Of a DNA stretch of 64,000 nt, positions 33,414 through 45,264 are shown one piece after another. The stretch is from Favolaschia claudopus (taxonomy: Eukaryota > Basidiomycota > Agaricomycetes > Agaricales > Mycenaceae), in NCBI GenBank assembly GCA_037176885.1, contig JAWWNJ010000149.1, forward strand, positions 248,001 through 312,000, read 5' to 3'. The first letter of the stretch is position 1. The number at the start of each line of letters is the position of its first letter. Under the pieces are notes generated by a model, which saw only the letters and a list, made by a program, of their open reading frames with translations, was not told where the DNA came from and did not search any database. Made by a program: the position numbers and the translations under genes.

Positions 33414-35504
33414 ATGCACCCAGCTTTGGACCCAGCAAATGTCGCCAATTTACCCACTCAATTGCGGGTACGTGGTACCCACGATGGTTGATCCGCTCAT
33501 ACTTCTCATTTCTTGTCCAGTCCATCGCGGAAAACGTGCTTGCAGGCTCCGAGTCCATACCCGCCTTTCGTAAACTCGGGTCCATGCTTCCAGTGCTTCC
33601 CCCGTCCCAAGCCGTCCACACCCTGCCGTGCATTTTTGCGAATCTAGATTCCAGTCGCATTCCCTCTGTGTCTGAGCTGGACTCTCTCCTGGACGGTTCC
33701 CGCCTGAGCGTCGTGGAGCTGGGGTTGCATGCGGCGACAGCACTAGCATATTTCGCGAAAAGTTCCATGATCCCCGCTGACGCCTGTCCCCTGATTTGGT
33801 CTCACCTCTGGATGTGGATGCAATTCTTATTCGAATACTGGGAATTTCTTCCTGCGAATCGAGTAGTAAACGGCGGTTTCACAACAACCACGGAATTCTC
33901 CCGTCTTCAAGTCCTCAATATCGCGAAACTTTGCGAGCACCCGCCGACCATGAACATGATTCGCTCAACACCAGGTGTTCCACGTATCCTCGCCATGGCG
34001 TGGATATCGACAATCACTAATACACACGGATATCCAGAAAGACAGGTAGCTGAAGTGTGCGACATCGTTTTGATGCTCCCCCCTGGGCCAAGCACCCCGG
34101 CTGTTTTTGACGAGATTGTGGACGGGGTTGGTGGTAGCGTGGACGATCTTGCTGGAACCTGCGCAATTCATTTCGCCCGTGCTGCCGCCTACCCTCGCTC
34201 TGATCATATAGGCCGATTCCTAATCGCGGGCTTGACGTTTTACGGCGGCGCAGCGGATCCTCAACCAATGCGTGTTGCGTTTCGAGAAAACTCCGTCGCC
34301 TATTCTCTTACGTGCGCCATGCTCGCTGTGGACCATACCGCATTCAAGGCAGAGCTTGCGTTCTGCTTGAATCATCTAACTGACATGATGGAATGGTCGC
34401 CCGGATACCCGTTCGTTGCTCAAGCGATCAAAGCAGGTTTGTTGCGGGTAATCGTCAAATTTGTTGACTCGGCGAAGGTGGGAAACAGAGGCGACTTGCC
34501 GCCGAGCTTGATTAAAATTTTGACGGAGATCTTACCGAGAGCGATGGTGCATTATTCCGTTCTGCGTGCGCTCAGGGAGAAGGTTGGCGACGCTAAACAA
34601 TACGCGTCGGCTTTCAAGATCAACAAGTCCCTGTTGAAAGCGGAGTGGAAGGATTTTGTCGTGCTCGCGGAAACTCGTCTTCGATTCTACGATACTTGGA
34701 AGGGGGCTAGATCGTCTCCCTTGGCATGCGATAATCTCAAGGTGTGTGTGTGGGATTCCTCCATTCTGTTTCAGAATGTTTACAGTCGTACCAGTGCCAA
34801 ACGATACGCCCACGACGCGAATTCCGCTGTTGTGGCCTCTGCCGAACCACAAACTACTGTTCCGCAGTTTGTCAGTCTGCAGATTGGCATACCAATCATC
34901 GAGAAAGCTGTGGAATATTTCGACAATACAAACTCGGTACGCCCTCTCGTCGTTCTGTTCCCTCGATTTTACTGAATCCTCTGACGTACAATTGAACGCA
35001 CACACAGAATCCCCCGACCCGTTCCCCGTCCGCGACAAATCCTTCCTCCACGCCCTACTCACATCCGAATTCCTCCGCCTCCTCCCCAGCATATTCATCC
35101 GCCAAGTCATATTCATGCACACGTATCCAGAAGAGCCGTTTTATACGTCTTGGACGTACAGCGACGCGCACGACCCCAAAATCGATGTCTCCGCTCAGCG
35201 CATGGTCACCACCAATTCCAACGATAACTATAGCTACACGCGCATGGTGGAAGCCAACTTTTCACGCGCTCGGGAGAGCACGGGGAGGATGGAGGTGCAT
35301 GTGGTGCACCTACATCTCGGGGCGGAGGTGAAGCCGTTGGTGATTCCGATGCGCGCGAGGGCGGATACGCTGAATAGGGCGAGAATGAGGGCGGTGGGGA
35401 AGGTTCCGGAGGGGATGACTGTGGGGCAGGTTTTGCCTGAGGTGAGAGGGATGTTGGAGGAGGTGATGCCGGAGCTGGAGAGGGAGATGAGCATTATTTA
35501 TTGA
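33414..35504 (+). CDS. MYND zinc-finger protein
   Basis: There are four exons: 33414-33467, 33521-34741, 34786-34936 and 35008-35504, giving 640 aa. A short first exon (MHPALDPANVANLPTQLR) joins to SIAENVLAGSESIPAFRKLG. This N-terminus matches the usual start of the Agaricomycete MYND family and is better than the unspliced frame, which begins at a GTG (33356). A long helical region of HEAT-like character follows. The MYND finger is at about 425-475: CDNLK, CQ, CCGLC, YCSAVCQSADWHTNHRESC, a complete set of Cys/His ligands. MYND fingers bind short proline-rich peptides. The C-terminal domain carries a helical end (LPEVRGMLEEVMPELER). It shares a tight divergent promoter with the split F-box gene. 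Confidence 0.85.
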
Positions 35505-37473
35505 GAAGTATATTTTATGTTCCTCTGATTTCGCGATATCCTATATCCTCTTAATGTCTTTGAGCATAATGCGGCTCTAGTAGGGAAAGTTACCACGCTG
35601 TGCATTGTACTAAGTTATGATTTGGACAAATGTTCAGTCAATCTCGGTCCTGACTTCAAATTTGAATTCAGTTTCCATGCCTGCTGTGGATGCACGCAAA
35701 AGATAATATAATAGAGCAATATTTGTCACATTTTTATCGGAGCTGACACAGTACAGCCAGTAAAAGCACGTTGCTAACGCGTCGACTCATCATCCAGTGT
35801 CGTCACAGATGTCACATCACGGGATCGTTCTACGATGACTCAGCCCGACCATCATTCTTCCCGCTACCACCATGAAAACGCCTCGCTCGCGCCTGCATCC
35901 TGAAGATATGGAGCATTTTGGTCCCTACTATTCGAACTCAACTCCCTGCGTTGCTCGAAATATCGGAATACGAGGACGAGGTTGGCAGACAAAGGCTTCG
36001 AATTCCTGATTCACGGGAGGATTCTCAGGCTGGGAGGATTGGTGCGCTCACCGTTGTACTAACCGATGTCTATGCTGACCCTATCTCAAGCTCCACGCTC
36101 TCATCAATCTGCTATGCTACGTTGGACGTTCTCAAGTCGCGAGGTCGAGAATGAGGTTCGTGAGATTGTCGTTCTTGGAGCCCCGAAGGGAGCGGGTGAG
36201 CAGGTGAGTATCACGCCCATTGGACATTGTTTGCGGCGCTGAAGCGCTTTTGACCTCTCTATTCAATGCAGGCATGAACTTTCACCACGAAAAATCGTCG
36301 AAGAAGCTGGTGTCGCTGTCGCCCCACTACGTCGATTCTCGTCAAGGCGAAGACATCCAGCGGTGCTCGGTATACTGCCCTAGGCGTCCCTGTCCGTTGG
36401 TGGTTTGCTTGTCGCCGCCGTCGCCGCTCGCCCTTGCCCTTTCTCCTTTGCGGCGCAGACGCACCCGAAATCTGCATGCGGATATTTCAGTGCTCAAGCA
36501 ATGCTACGAGCCGTCTGCTGGTCTCATCGACGGCGCTCTGAATACGTCGTCCAACCCCTTCGTCTGTTGTCGTTTTCCCCGCGGTCGTGCATGCTGTGGC
36601 TCCGAAGGATGGTGAATCCTCCTTGACTCTCCGTCCACGCGGCGTCGACGTCCCCAGCATTTTCAGGCTGGCAAGTTAGGGGATCCAGTACATCTATTCC
36701 CGTGCACGAATAGCCTCAGTCATATACGGTGACTCGAAGACAGGCTAATGCGTCCCGATACATTTCCCGACCGATCGTCGACTTTGTATTTCGGCGCCGA
36801 ATTTGTGAACCCCTTCTCCCACTTGCGGTGCCGATTTCTCTCCACCATTCCATTCGATTTCCACCTGCATGGCCTGTCAACCCTCGCCTCCGCCTCCCTC
36901 CTTCGCGTTTTCGATGCCGTCGAGAGTGCCCTTCGCCTTCTCCATTCCCGTCAGCCTCAGTGCTTCGCAGTGGTTGATGGCCATACCACTCTGTATTGGT
37001 TTCGCCGCACCTTTCCCCCTTTCTCATCCTACCGCCACACTGGTGATACTTGGCAAGCTGGCATACACGAGCGAATCTTGCGCCTCCCCCGTCTCGTTCA
37101 CGAATCGTGAGCTCGACTTCGGAGTGACGTAGCTGGTCAGTGGAGCAAGACTTGACATCAATGTCTTGTGCACCCCTCCGATAACTTACATTCTTGGCTC
37201 GTACTCCTATGTGCCAATCCTTCACCTCATCTCTTCATTGCTTACAATACCTGCGTACCTCATTTTCTTGTTTCTTCATAACTCATATCCCAATATCGAC
37301 CCTCTCTTTCTACTTCCATGGGTGATCCGTTGCACCTACCCCGTCCCTGCGACACTACATTCACTTATATTATTTGAGCCCTTCCCCTCGTCGCGCGGAG
37401 TGGCGCATCACTACCATCAATTCAAAGTGAAACATTGATACCACCCTAAAAGCGAGCGAGTCAGTCAATTTCC
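35505..37473. other. 2 kb with degenerate coding traces
   Basis: Weak plus-strand protein-like traces occur. Near 36140-36190 is VREIVVLGAPKGAGEQ before a GTGAGT donor; near 36273-36370 is HELSPRKIVEEAGVAVAPLR after a GCAG acceptor. The second resembles a motif of mushroom hypothetical proteins. Phases do not join cleanly and stops follow, so this is probably a decayed gene. ORFs at 36716-37225 on both strands are mutual shadows with no domain. Confidence 0.35.
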
Positions 37474-38310
37474 ATGCACTACGACCACCCACATTCTCAT
37501 GTGGTTTTTGCAGGGGAGTCTCAAGACGCCAGCGAGACACTCCTTTCTCAGCGGTATTCGATACCGGTCTACATCGCTCATTCCTCAAAGGCCGATACTT
37601 CTCACATCTGCCTCGCAATGCTCGCATCGAACAATTACCTCGGCTCCCAAGCAACAAAAAGCGCATGTTCCCGACAATCTGCCATATCTGTTGGAGGTGC
37701 GTAATTTATATCTAATCTCGCCGCTCAAGGACTCATTGGGGATCCTCACCAGCACTACATCCATCCAAACGCATGGGAATGGTTCCACATTAGACAAACA
37801 TCCGAGTCTCACCATCCTTTACATGAAAGCAAAGTCGACCTTCCCGCAGGCTGGTCGTCCGACTGGCGCAACTGGATCTGGGGCTACGAATTATGCAACC
37901 TCGAAGTGGACTTGCAAGAAGAATTTGGCTGGGGAATTAAGGGGCGCGTCGAGCCTCTGGCGTATTACGCCGATTCCGTCAAATTTCTCTTCGCAGTCTA
38001 TAGCCGGAGGAGGGGACGATATTTGTATTATTTCCACGCGCCGGGTGAGTTGGTGGAGAGTCTGAGGCGGTTTCGAGGGAAGTTCAAGTCGCATGACGAT
38101 TTCTTGGAGCGGTTTGGGACAGAGTGGGCGACAGGGCAGTGGGCTGAGTTGAGAATGAAGCGCGTCAAAAACTCCGGTCATCATCATCAGAGTCGACGGA
38201 GGATTCATCTGAGGAAGGGGATATATCGGAGAGGAATGGACGCTCATTTCTACTGCCCGTCGTGGTCAAAATTTACAGATCTAGATATACGCTTCCGGCC
38301 GCGACAATGA
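37474..38310 (+). CDS. Hypothetical protein (Agaricomycete family)
   Basis: Exon 1 is 37474-37696 and begins MHYDHPHSHVVFAGESQ. Exon 2 is 37730-38310 and begins LIGDPHQHYIHPNAWEWFHI. The two are in phase only if a 33-nt GT/AG segment (37697-37729, with CTAAT inside) is removed. The product is 267 aa. The second half has LPAGWSSDWRNWIWGYELCN, GRVEPLAYYADSVKFLFAVY and DFLERFGTEWATGQWAEL. I recognise this order (His/Pro start, PPGW...W, LAYYADSVKFLF, FG.EW) from uncharacterised mushroom proteins. No signal peptide, span or catalytic motif is seen. Confidence 0.68.
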
Positions 38311-39239
38311 ATCAATTGCCGCCTAAGAACCCACCATTTACCATCACATGTCCTCAGGAGCTCGAGACCATGTCACCATCGCGATGTATTGTTACATTGT
38401 AGCGTGCAGCGTGCGCCATTGGCATGAGAAACACTAAAATGATACGCCAGTTTCAATGTCAATCATTCGTTGAAACAACCTTAATTGTCTACTTGAATAT
38501 TGCAAATAAGCTGGCTGCCACAGATCCTTATACGCTTGTGGCTCCAAGGCTAATTCGGTCTGTTTGCACGTGCTTGCGCAACGATCATCATGTCAAGATC
38601 ACGGGATCGAGTCTCTCTTGCTTCTCAACCACCACAACGACGCCGACGATAAAAAGTCGCGATATAGGGTAGTTGTCTACAATCAATGCAGCTTGCACCA
38701 TACTGCGGTGTAACCTGTCGACTGCAGTCTGAACTTGAAGCTAGTCGCGCTCGCCGCATTCTGGTTCACAAGTAAGTAGATATCAATTCCAAATCAATTC
38801 TACAACAGGCTCACGACCTTCCGTCTCGAGCATTCAACATCTGGCAGGTACCTGAAATGCTGCTCTTCCCGGGAACGTTGGGGCTGCACCGAGATGCAGC
38901 CGAATTGCGACTGCGAGTCTGCGACACCGCGCTTGGTAGGGCCGGAAGCATTCTCGCGCATCCGTCGATCTGTCGTCAACCACAAGCACAATGGGGGCAG
39001 GCCAAGGTAGGCCAAGGCAAGTCTGAATTGAACTGGATCGCCATTCAATCGCTGAAACGTGGATCACCGATAAACTCGTTTGCCGAGTGATCATCTGCCA
39101 TCATCCTGTTTATATCCTGTTTATAAGGTCAACGCCCTCGCGAACGGCACACATTGACAAACGCCAGCCGTGCCCACTCTCTTTTTTCGTTTTCTTTCAC
39201 TCTTCACGCGCTGGTTTCCGTATTTTCTTCGTCTTCGCC
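38311..39239. other. Intergenic, promoter of the next gene
   Basis: No supported gene. A TTTATAAGG box lies near 39118, about 120 bp before the start codon at 39240. Confidence 0.45.
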
Positions 39240-40639
39240 ATGTCCGTGATCGCAACTGCAGAGCTCATCGCAGCACTGCTGGAGCTCGCTTTCTATGGCT
39301 CTTATTTCATTCTCCTCGTCACCGTGATCTACCTCTTTCGTCGGCGGCACGGGATTCCACCGAAGAAGAAGGCGGCGGGGCTACTTTTGCTGGGCCTTGT
39401 CGTGCAGTTTTTGCTTGTCACCGGCGTACGTTTACGTTCCGGACCCGCATTGAATTATACCGCATGTTGAATTGATGGCTGCCAAACTCTTCGTTGCACA
39501 GCACACAATGAACACGACATATCAAGCGTTATGGGCCGTTCATCTCGGGGGAGGGACAGTCGCTGCACAGTGGTATTCGAATCTGACCAGACCAACCTTC
39601 ATCGCGAATTTGGTTTTGATGGTTCTAACGCATCACCTCACTGACGCGTTCGTGGTAAGTACCCCGGCTCTAGTTTGTTTATTGCGAATTTGGAAATTGA
39701 TATCTTTGAATATTCAGCTTCATCGACTTTACGTTATCTTCTCTCGCGAAAAAAGTGTTATGATATTCCCTCTCTTGTGCTTCCTCGCTCAACTTGGTAT
39801 GATTCCATTTATTCTACGCTTTTGCGTTGCGGTTACACCTGAAAGTGTCCGGCACCGGATTCATTGTACGCGCCGCCAGGGCCGGTCCAAACGATGATTA
39901 CCTTGCTTTATCGAATGGATGGCTCACAACTAAGCTTGTCGCATCTATTTTGTAAGTGTTTTACTTCACTGGGCGGATCCCGAATATAATTGGCTGATAC
40001 CTTTTTCTTTATTTCTGTAGAATCAGCTCTTATGCTTCAGGTCTGTTTCTTCTCGTCCAGATTGATCAAACTCCATCATTACTGAACCATTCCTAGTCGC
40101 CATTGCTCGGAGAATATGGCGTATCCAGAGTGCACTGCAGAAGAAGTCAGAGCATATGCGTTTGACGGTGCGTTGTAGTTTCGCTCTTCCATAGCCTGTC
40201 TCACTGAGAGTTCACCTCAGGCTCTCCTTTCAATCTTCGTAGAAAGCGCACTTCTACAAACGTACGTCTGTCACTTCCGATCTCAACAAATCTAGTTCGC
40301 CCTCAGTCAACCATTCAAAGAGCTGTAACGATCGGCATGCTGGTATCCTTTCAATACAAGCTGCTTGCCGGTGAATTCATCTCCACTGGTATCGCGCCTG
40401 CACTGTTCGGCATATCGACGGTATTGATTCACGCGCGAATTGGTTTGGGGTGGACGGAGGAGGCTTCACAGGCTTCCTCGGTCAGTGGTCGGGTTCAGTT
40501 CCCTTCGGCGTCTGGAGTTTCGTGGAGGAAGGATTCGTCGCAGATGGATGAGGAGCGTAGGATCGAGTCGAAGACAAGTTTTGATTCGGGTGTGGGGATT
40601 CTGAATACTCCGACGCAGGCGTACATGAGAAGGGCATAG
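39240..40639 (+). CDS. Seven-span membrane protein of unknown function
   Basis: The eight exons are 39240-39425, 39502-39654, 39718-39796, 39846-39951, 40021-40040, 40097-40167, 40221-40261 and 40321-40639. All phases agree and the product is 324 aa. Hydrophobic segments alternate with short loops: IAALLELAFYGSYFILLVTV, AGLLLLGLVVQFLLVTG, NLVLMVLTHHLTDAFV, IFPLLCFLAQLG, LVASILISSYASGVAIARRI, ALLSIFVESALLQTAVTIG and GEFISTGIAPALFGISTVL. The tail is long, Ser-rich and hydrophilic. This layout (about seven spans, many tiny exons, cytosolic Ser-rich tail) is that of the very numerous uncharacterised mushroom membrane proteins. It could be a receptor, but no ligand or G-protein motif is visible. 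Confidence 0.78.
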
Positions 40640-41036
40640 CATAGATACGTACCTTTGCTAGACATTTGGATACATGATTTTGACCGGTGTTTTCTATCAA
40701 GTGTTAGGAAAGCAAAGAAATGGAAGGAGAACGGCAAGGTATGCGCACCGAAACAAGACGCGATTGCTTCGGGACAGAATAAATAGCGCGAAAAAAAAAA
40801 ACAAAGAGAAATCGGTCGTACCACAGCTGGAGCATCTCCAACTCAGCGAGCGGATAATGACATGCGAAGCTCAGAGCACGAATATTGGTGTGAAGAATGA
40901 TGATGCAATGTCAACTTCAAAACATATGGAAGCGAGGCAAAAGTATTACAAACTCGAGCGAGAACGAGTTCACAGTCAAACAAGCTACTTAACAAATTCA
41001 GCGGGGTCAAGGACTCGGAGACGGAGAAGACGTACT
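40640..41036. other. Convergent intergenic stretch
   Basis: These 0.4 kb between two facing genes include an A-rich run near 40790. Nothing else is seen. Confidence 0.45.
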
Positions 41037-41990
41037 TTATAGAAACGGATCGGTGTCCTTGATGCACTCAAACTTCATCCGCTTCTTATCGAGTACAAAC
41101 CCACTGGTGCGTTTGACGAGGTCAATAAACTGATCCCGCTTCGCCTCGTCGCTCTCATTGGGTTTAGATAAGGCTGGACTCTGCAGCTGGAGCTCGAGAT
41201 CCATATCCTCGCGGATGTCGACCCAGCGAATGGGGAAAAACAGCTTGGTTTCCGTCTCGTCGCCGGTGTAGTTGCGTTCGCACTCTTCGGAGCGGATTGC
41301 TGCGCGACATCTCATCAGCCACGACTCACAAGAGTCATTAAAAGGACGGAGAAGATGGCATGCCTTTGACGAGCGGAGAGTTGACCCGATCTTCCTTGGA
41401 AAGGGCTCGTCGCCAATTGTCGTATTGAACGAGATATTTTCCGAAAAATGGTTTTGGTGGCTCAAAGCCATCTGGGACCACCTCCGGTTCACTCCTTTTA
41501 GGATGGAGAACGTTGACAAGGTCAACGAAGTAGTCGGCAGTAATCCAGTATCCACTGTATAAGACGTATCGCGTATCGTGCATGGTGAATGAGAAGAGTG
41601 GATGCGTGACGTGTCCGTCCGGTTCCTTGATTTTATACCTCGACTCATGCGTTCCCACGCATTGTTTGGAACTGCTAGCTCAGAAAGGACTGTGGCTGAG
41701 GGACCGTAGAGGTGGAGAAGCTTCAAACGTCCACTAGTCGGCGCAGTGGTTACAGTAAAACGTTTCAAACGCGCCATGCGCAGAGCTAGAGCTCGCTGGC
41801 AATTTCCATGTATTCGCGGGGTGCTGGCGTTGTTCGAGCGGAAAGTATTGAGAACAAGAACGATATGGAGGAAGTTTGTAACACGACGAGTCATATAGCA
41901 TCAAGTGGAAGAAGATACATCGCGGGTAAGGACGCAAGAAACTTTAGGAAAGAAATGTAGGGGTGCGCACCGACCACCAGACTCTCTCCA
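41037..41990 (-). CDS. Unknown protein, uncertain gene model
   Basis: The 3' part is convincing. A frame at 41658-41364 (KEPDGHVTHPLFSFTMHDTR, YVLYSGYWITADYFVDLVNV, FGKYLVQYDNWRRALSKEDR) joins in phase to 41299-41037 (AIRSEECERNYTGDETETKL ... FECIKDTDPFL, stop) if a 64-nt intron with a GC donor is removed (41300-41363). Upstream, a frame reading FPLEQRQHPANTWKLPASSS can be joined through a weak intron, but the first exon and start codon remain unclear. A possible start is the ATG near 41990. A TATAAAG box lies near 42265. The family is not recognised. Confidence 0.45.
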
Positions 41991-43018
41991 TCCCACCAGA
42001 CTACATCATGAGCGCCAGCCACCGAAGCGGCGGCGCCTCCGTCGATCCCAGGGCCCTCGACAAGAGTCACAGCAGCGGCGATGCACCCCCGGCGTCCGTC
42101 GACGCCGGCCAACAGTCTTGAGGACGGGAACGCGGACGAGGAGGCGGAAGAGCTTATACCAAGTCCGAACTTTTGTCTGCGAGGAGGGATCAGCGGGAAA
42201 GCGAGGAGAAGAAGGGAGGCGACGCACGTCCTCGTGGTTGTTCGGAGAGAAAATTGCGTGGGAGATGGCCCTTTATAGTAATCAGTTGCTGACCAATAGA
42301 TTCCCATGATCACGCAGTGTCACACCTGTCACTTTGCTTCTTGTCTCCTCCGACCATCCGCTTTTTCGTCGACGGCATATATTGGACATTCTCAAACTTC
42401 GATACATAAGCTCCTCAAAATATGCACCCCACAGCTGTCGCCTCTGTGCCGTTGGCTCTTTGCCGCTCGTCTTTAGAGTCAAGTCTGAGAGTCTCCACTC
42501 TTTGCTGAGTTCTCGTAGCCGTTCCTGGACGCCAAAGTAACGTTATGAATCCGATGCCAATTCCCGAGCCTCTCGAGCAAGTCACAGAACTACCTGTCTC
42601 ACTCTACGCTTATCTTGTGGCGCCCCCTCTGGACCCTCTGCCCCGATTCACTCAAGTTCAAATTCTCGCAGCTGCCTGGATAAGTAGTCAAAACACAACT
42701 CTCCGAAAGCAGGGATCCTGACTCGGAAGCGGTCAAGGCTGACCGATTACACGAATTTCCCCGCTGACAGCAATCTCAAGCTTCAATATCCGGCCTCTAA
42801 ATCTTGCCTCTCCTTCGCTTAGCTCGGTACGGGGGTTTCTGCCCACAGGATATCATTGATCTCGTCGGCGAAGCGATACCGTTTCTAAGCTTCGAAAGAC
42901 TCACCTGGCGATTGCTGTTCAATATTTCTGCCTACTTCAATGGCAATGAATATGTATAAAAGGCGCCCTCGCTCGAGCTACAGGCTCAATTCGCCCTCAT
43001 TTACTCACACGACACAGT
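41991..43018. other. Divergent intergenic region with cerato-platanin promoter 1
   Basis: A G/C-rich stretch at 41990-42200 is open in several frames, without a clear gene. From about 42865 to 43018 the sequence repeats at 45098-45264: it is the duplicated promoter of the cerato-platanin gene. Confidence 0.5.
42955..42960 (+). promoter_or_regulatory. TATA box of cerato-platanin copy 1
   Basis: TATAAA within TGTATAAAAGGCG lies 59 bp before the ATG. The same block precedes copy 2 at 45203. Confidence 0.8.
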
Positions 43019-43563
43019 ATGAAGTTCACTGAATTCGCATCTCTGCTCGTCTTGGCTGTCACTGCTCTGGCTGACACCGTCACGTACGATCAGAGATACG
43101 ACTCTCCCTCCACGTCTTTGGATGCCCTCGTGCGCACTCATTCTATCATGAATTGCTCACCAATCCAGGAGCCTCGTTCTTTATGCGTAGGCCTGCTCCA
43201 ACGGACACCACGGTCTTGAACTCCTGGGGTACAAAGACATCGGCTCACTACCCAACTTCCCGTTCATTGGTGGGGCAGGTGCCGTCGCGGGCTATGACTC
43301 TGTCAATTGCGGCACGTGTTGGCAATTGACCTACGTGGGGACCGGCAAGAGCGTCACCGTGGTCGCTGTTGACCATGCTGCGCCTGGGACCTTCAACATT
43401 ACTTTTGCGGCGATGAATAAGTTGACGAATGGCCAGGCGCGTTTGTTTTCATCGTGATATTTATTGCTTGTAAGCTAAACAAATTAAGTTACATCAGGCT
43501 GTCAAAGTGGGCAGAGTTGATGTGACCGCGAAACAAGTCGCGAAGTCTGTTTGTGGTCTGTAA
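43019..43563 (+). CDS. Cerato-platanin family protein, copy 1
   Basis: Exons are 43019-43129, 43191-43436 and 43498-43563, giving 140 aa. A signal peptide (FASLLVLAVTALA) is followed by DTVTYDQRYDSPSTSLDAL, ACSNGHHGLE, FPFIGGAGAVAGYDSVNCGT, CWQLTY, VVAVDHAAPGTFNITFAAMN and VAKSVCGL. All four conserved cysteines of the two disulphides are present. Cerato-platanins are small secreted beta-barrel proteins that bind chitin oligomers or cell walls and can trigger plant responses. Intron 2 has a GC donor (CAG/GCGCGT) where copy 2 has GT. Copy 2 is at 45265, in the same orientation and with the same intron positions. Confidence 0.94.
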
Positions 43564-43906
43564 AAGAATACAAGGTTAGCTGATTCGCTGAGTCGCACAA
43601 GTGACGCGGACATGATTCGTTAATTTCTCCTTGTTACGTTGGTCACTTGTATCTGAATCTCCAATGAAACATTGCATATGGACTTTTGTTGTTAAGTAGG
43701 TAATGCAATGAAATGTATCGCGCGAATGACCACTCTGAGTGCTTTCTTTGACCTCAGTTCCAGAACACACCCTGTTACTCATTCAGCCGTTTACGGGAAA
43801 GAATTCGCGACTGCCACGTGACCGCGTTTGATTCCTGATCCGTCACATCAATGACGATACCAACAGCCGGCAGCAATACTCCAAGCGATACTTGACTCCT
43901 CCCCTC
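43564..43906. other. 3' flank of cerato-platanin copy 1
   Basis: Part of this flank (to about 43800) is also found after copy 2 (45820-46015), including GAATGACC and CTTTGACCTC/CTCTGACCTC words. It belongs to the duplicated unit. Confidence 0.55.
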
Positions 43907-44509
43907 ATGTCCCAAAGCAAAGCCTCTGAAAACACGAGACTACTTTCAAACTCACCTCCTCCGCCCGTCAACCAAGCAACCCGGCCTTCGAGCTCGACGG
44001 ACACGGGCATCACGGGCACGTTATGGTAAAGAATCGTCGCAAATTCGCCACTGCCACTAATAGTACTTAGGACCGTATGTCAACTGGTTCATGGTAGACT
44101 TTGCATCGCTTTACTCGTTTTATAGCTAACCTTTACTGCAGGGGCTGGTGAGACCGTGCGCGGCACCCTGCTTGGCGCAATCGACGACGTAGCGAACAAG
44201 GGCGAGCAAAAGCACCATAATGTCGCTCGCGAGGGTCGGGCAGCGCTCGATCAGGCATACCAAAAGCTGTGGGGAAGCACCAGCTCGAGCTCAGCAACGC
44301 CACAGTCGCCCCCGGTTGCCAGTGGTATGTTGTTAATCTCCACATTTATTTATTTTCCCTTTGAGATCGATTATTTATTTTGCGACGTTTCATTTTTAGC
44401 TGGGTACACGACAGGATACGACGCGGCGCCTCCGACGTATCAAGCAAGTCCATCGGGATATGGCTCTGATGGTATGCGGCCTGATTATAAGGCACCCGAC
44501 GGCGCGTAG
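43907..44509 (+). CDS. Small stress-type hypothetical protein between the cerato-platanins
   Basis: The ATG at 43907 begins MSQSKASENTRLLSN and a Pro/Ser-rich stretch. A helical core GETVRGTLLGAIDDVANKGE, NVAREGRAALDQAYQKLWG follows at 44150-44280. After a GT/AG intron (from 44325 to TTTTTAG) comes a Tyr/Gly/Pro-rich tail (YDAAPPTYQASPSGYGSDG). The amphipathic core with G-T-x-x-G-A-x-D resembles small stress-linked proteins of mushrooms. The first intron is uncertain: exon 1 ends at TTATG/GTAAAG, and the phase to the core works only if a 4-nt micro-exon is assumed. It lies between the two cerato-platanins, so their duplication was not a simple head-to-tail copy of a single unit. Confidence 0.55.
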
Positions 44510-45264
44510 GTGGTCTAGATCGACCACAGATTGACTTGGGGTTTGGGAGGTATTCTGAGTAAGTAGTAGTATGTTTCATTTGATATAGTATCGCTTCAAC
44601 TTCGAGGAATGGGGTTCATTTTTGCCTCGAATTCGCCACCTCCATACGTTCCCATTCAACCTCTCGCTCGTCGAAGCGTCAGGAATCGCGTTTCGACTTC
44701 CAGTTGCGTGGAACGGCCCGCTTTTCGAATATTCCCAAATTTCTCGTACTCGAAACGCCGGAGCCCGAGGTGAGATTCTTTTGCCCTGGCACTTAATTCA
44801 TTCATTCATTCATTGACCATCTGCCCAACCGAATTCTGCGCTCGCAGTATCAAGTTTCTTGAAATTCAAATTCTTCGAACCTGATGCAATGCTAATTTAA
44901 CCATAAGTTCAAAACGGCATTCCACTGCACGAATCTCTCTGCCCCAATCATGTTTTCCTCTTCCTTCCTCACCTGAGACTCACCGCGGAGTTTTATGCCC
45001 ATCTACCGAAGACCTGCGTAGATGTCGCTTTGATCGCACTCTACGTACGGCTTTGGCTCCCCGGTAAGGGTTTATTTGGGGCCTCTGGACCACTCCTTCG
45101 GCGAAACGACTCCGTTTCTGGCCTTCAAGAGACTCACCTGGCGATCACTGTTCGATTTGAATCATTATTCGGCTTGCTGTAACTTCAACGGTGATGAAAG
45201 TGTATAAAAGGCGTATGTACTTGCTCGAGCTACAGACTCAGAACACCTCTGTCACTCGCACAAC
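44510..45264. other. Intergenic with cerato-platanin promoter 2
   Basis: An (ATTC)n run lies near 44800. From 45098 on, the sequence repeats the promoter of copy 1. No gene is supported. Confidence 0.5.
45203..45209 (+). promoter_or_regulatory. TATA box of cerato-platanin copy 2
   Basis: TATAAAA lies 56 bp before the ATG, in the same sequence block as in copy 1. Confidence 0.8.

Noticed and set aside
36716..37225. Overlapping ORFs on both strands
   Set aside because: Each is the shadow of the other, with skewed composition and no recognisable motif.
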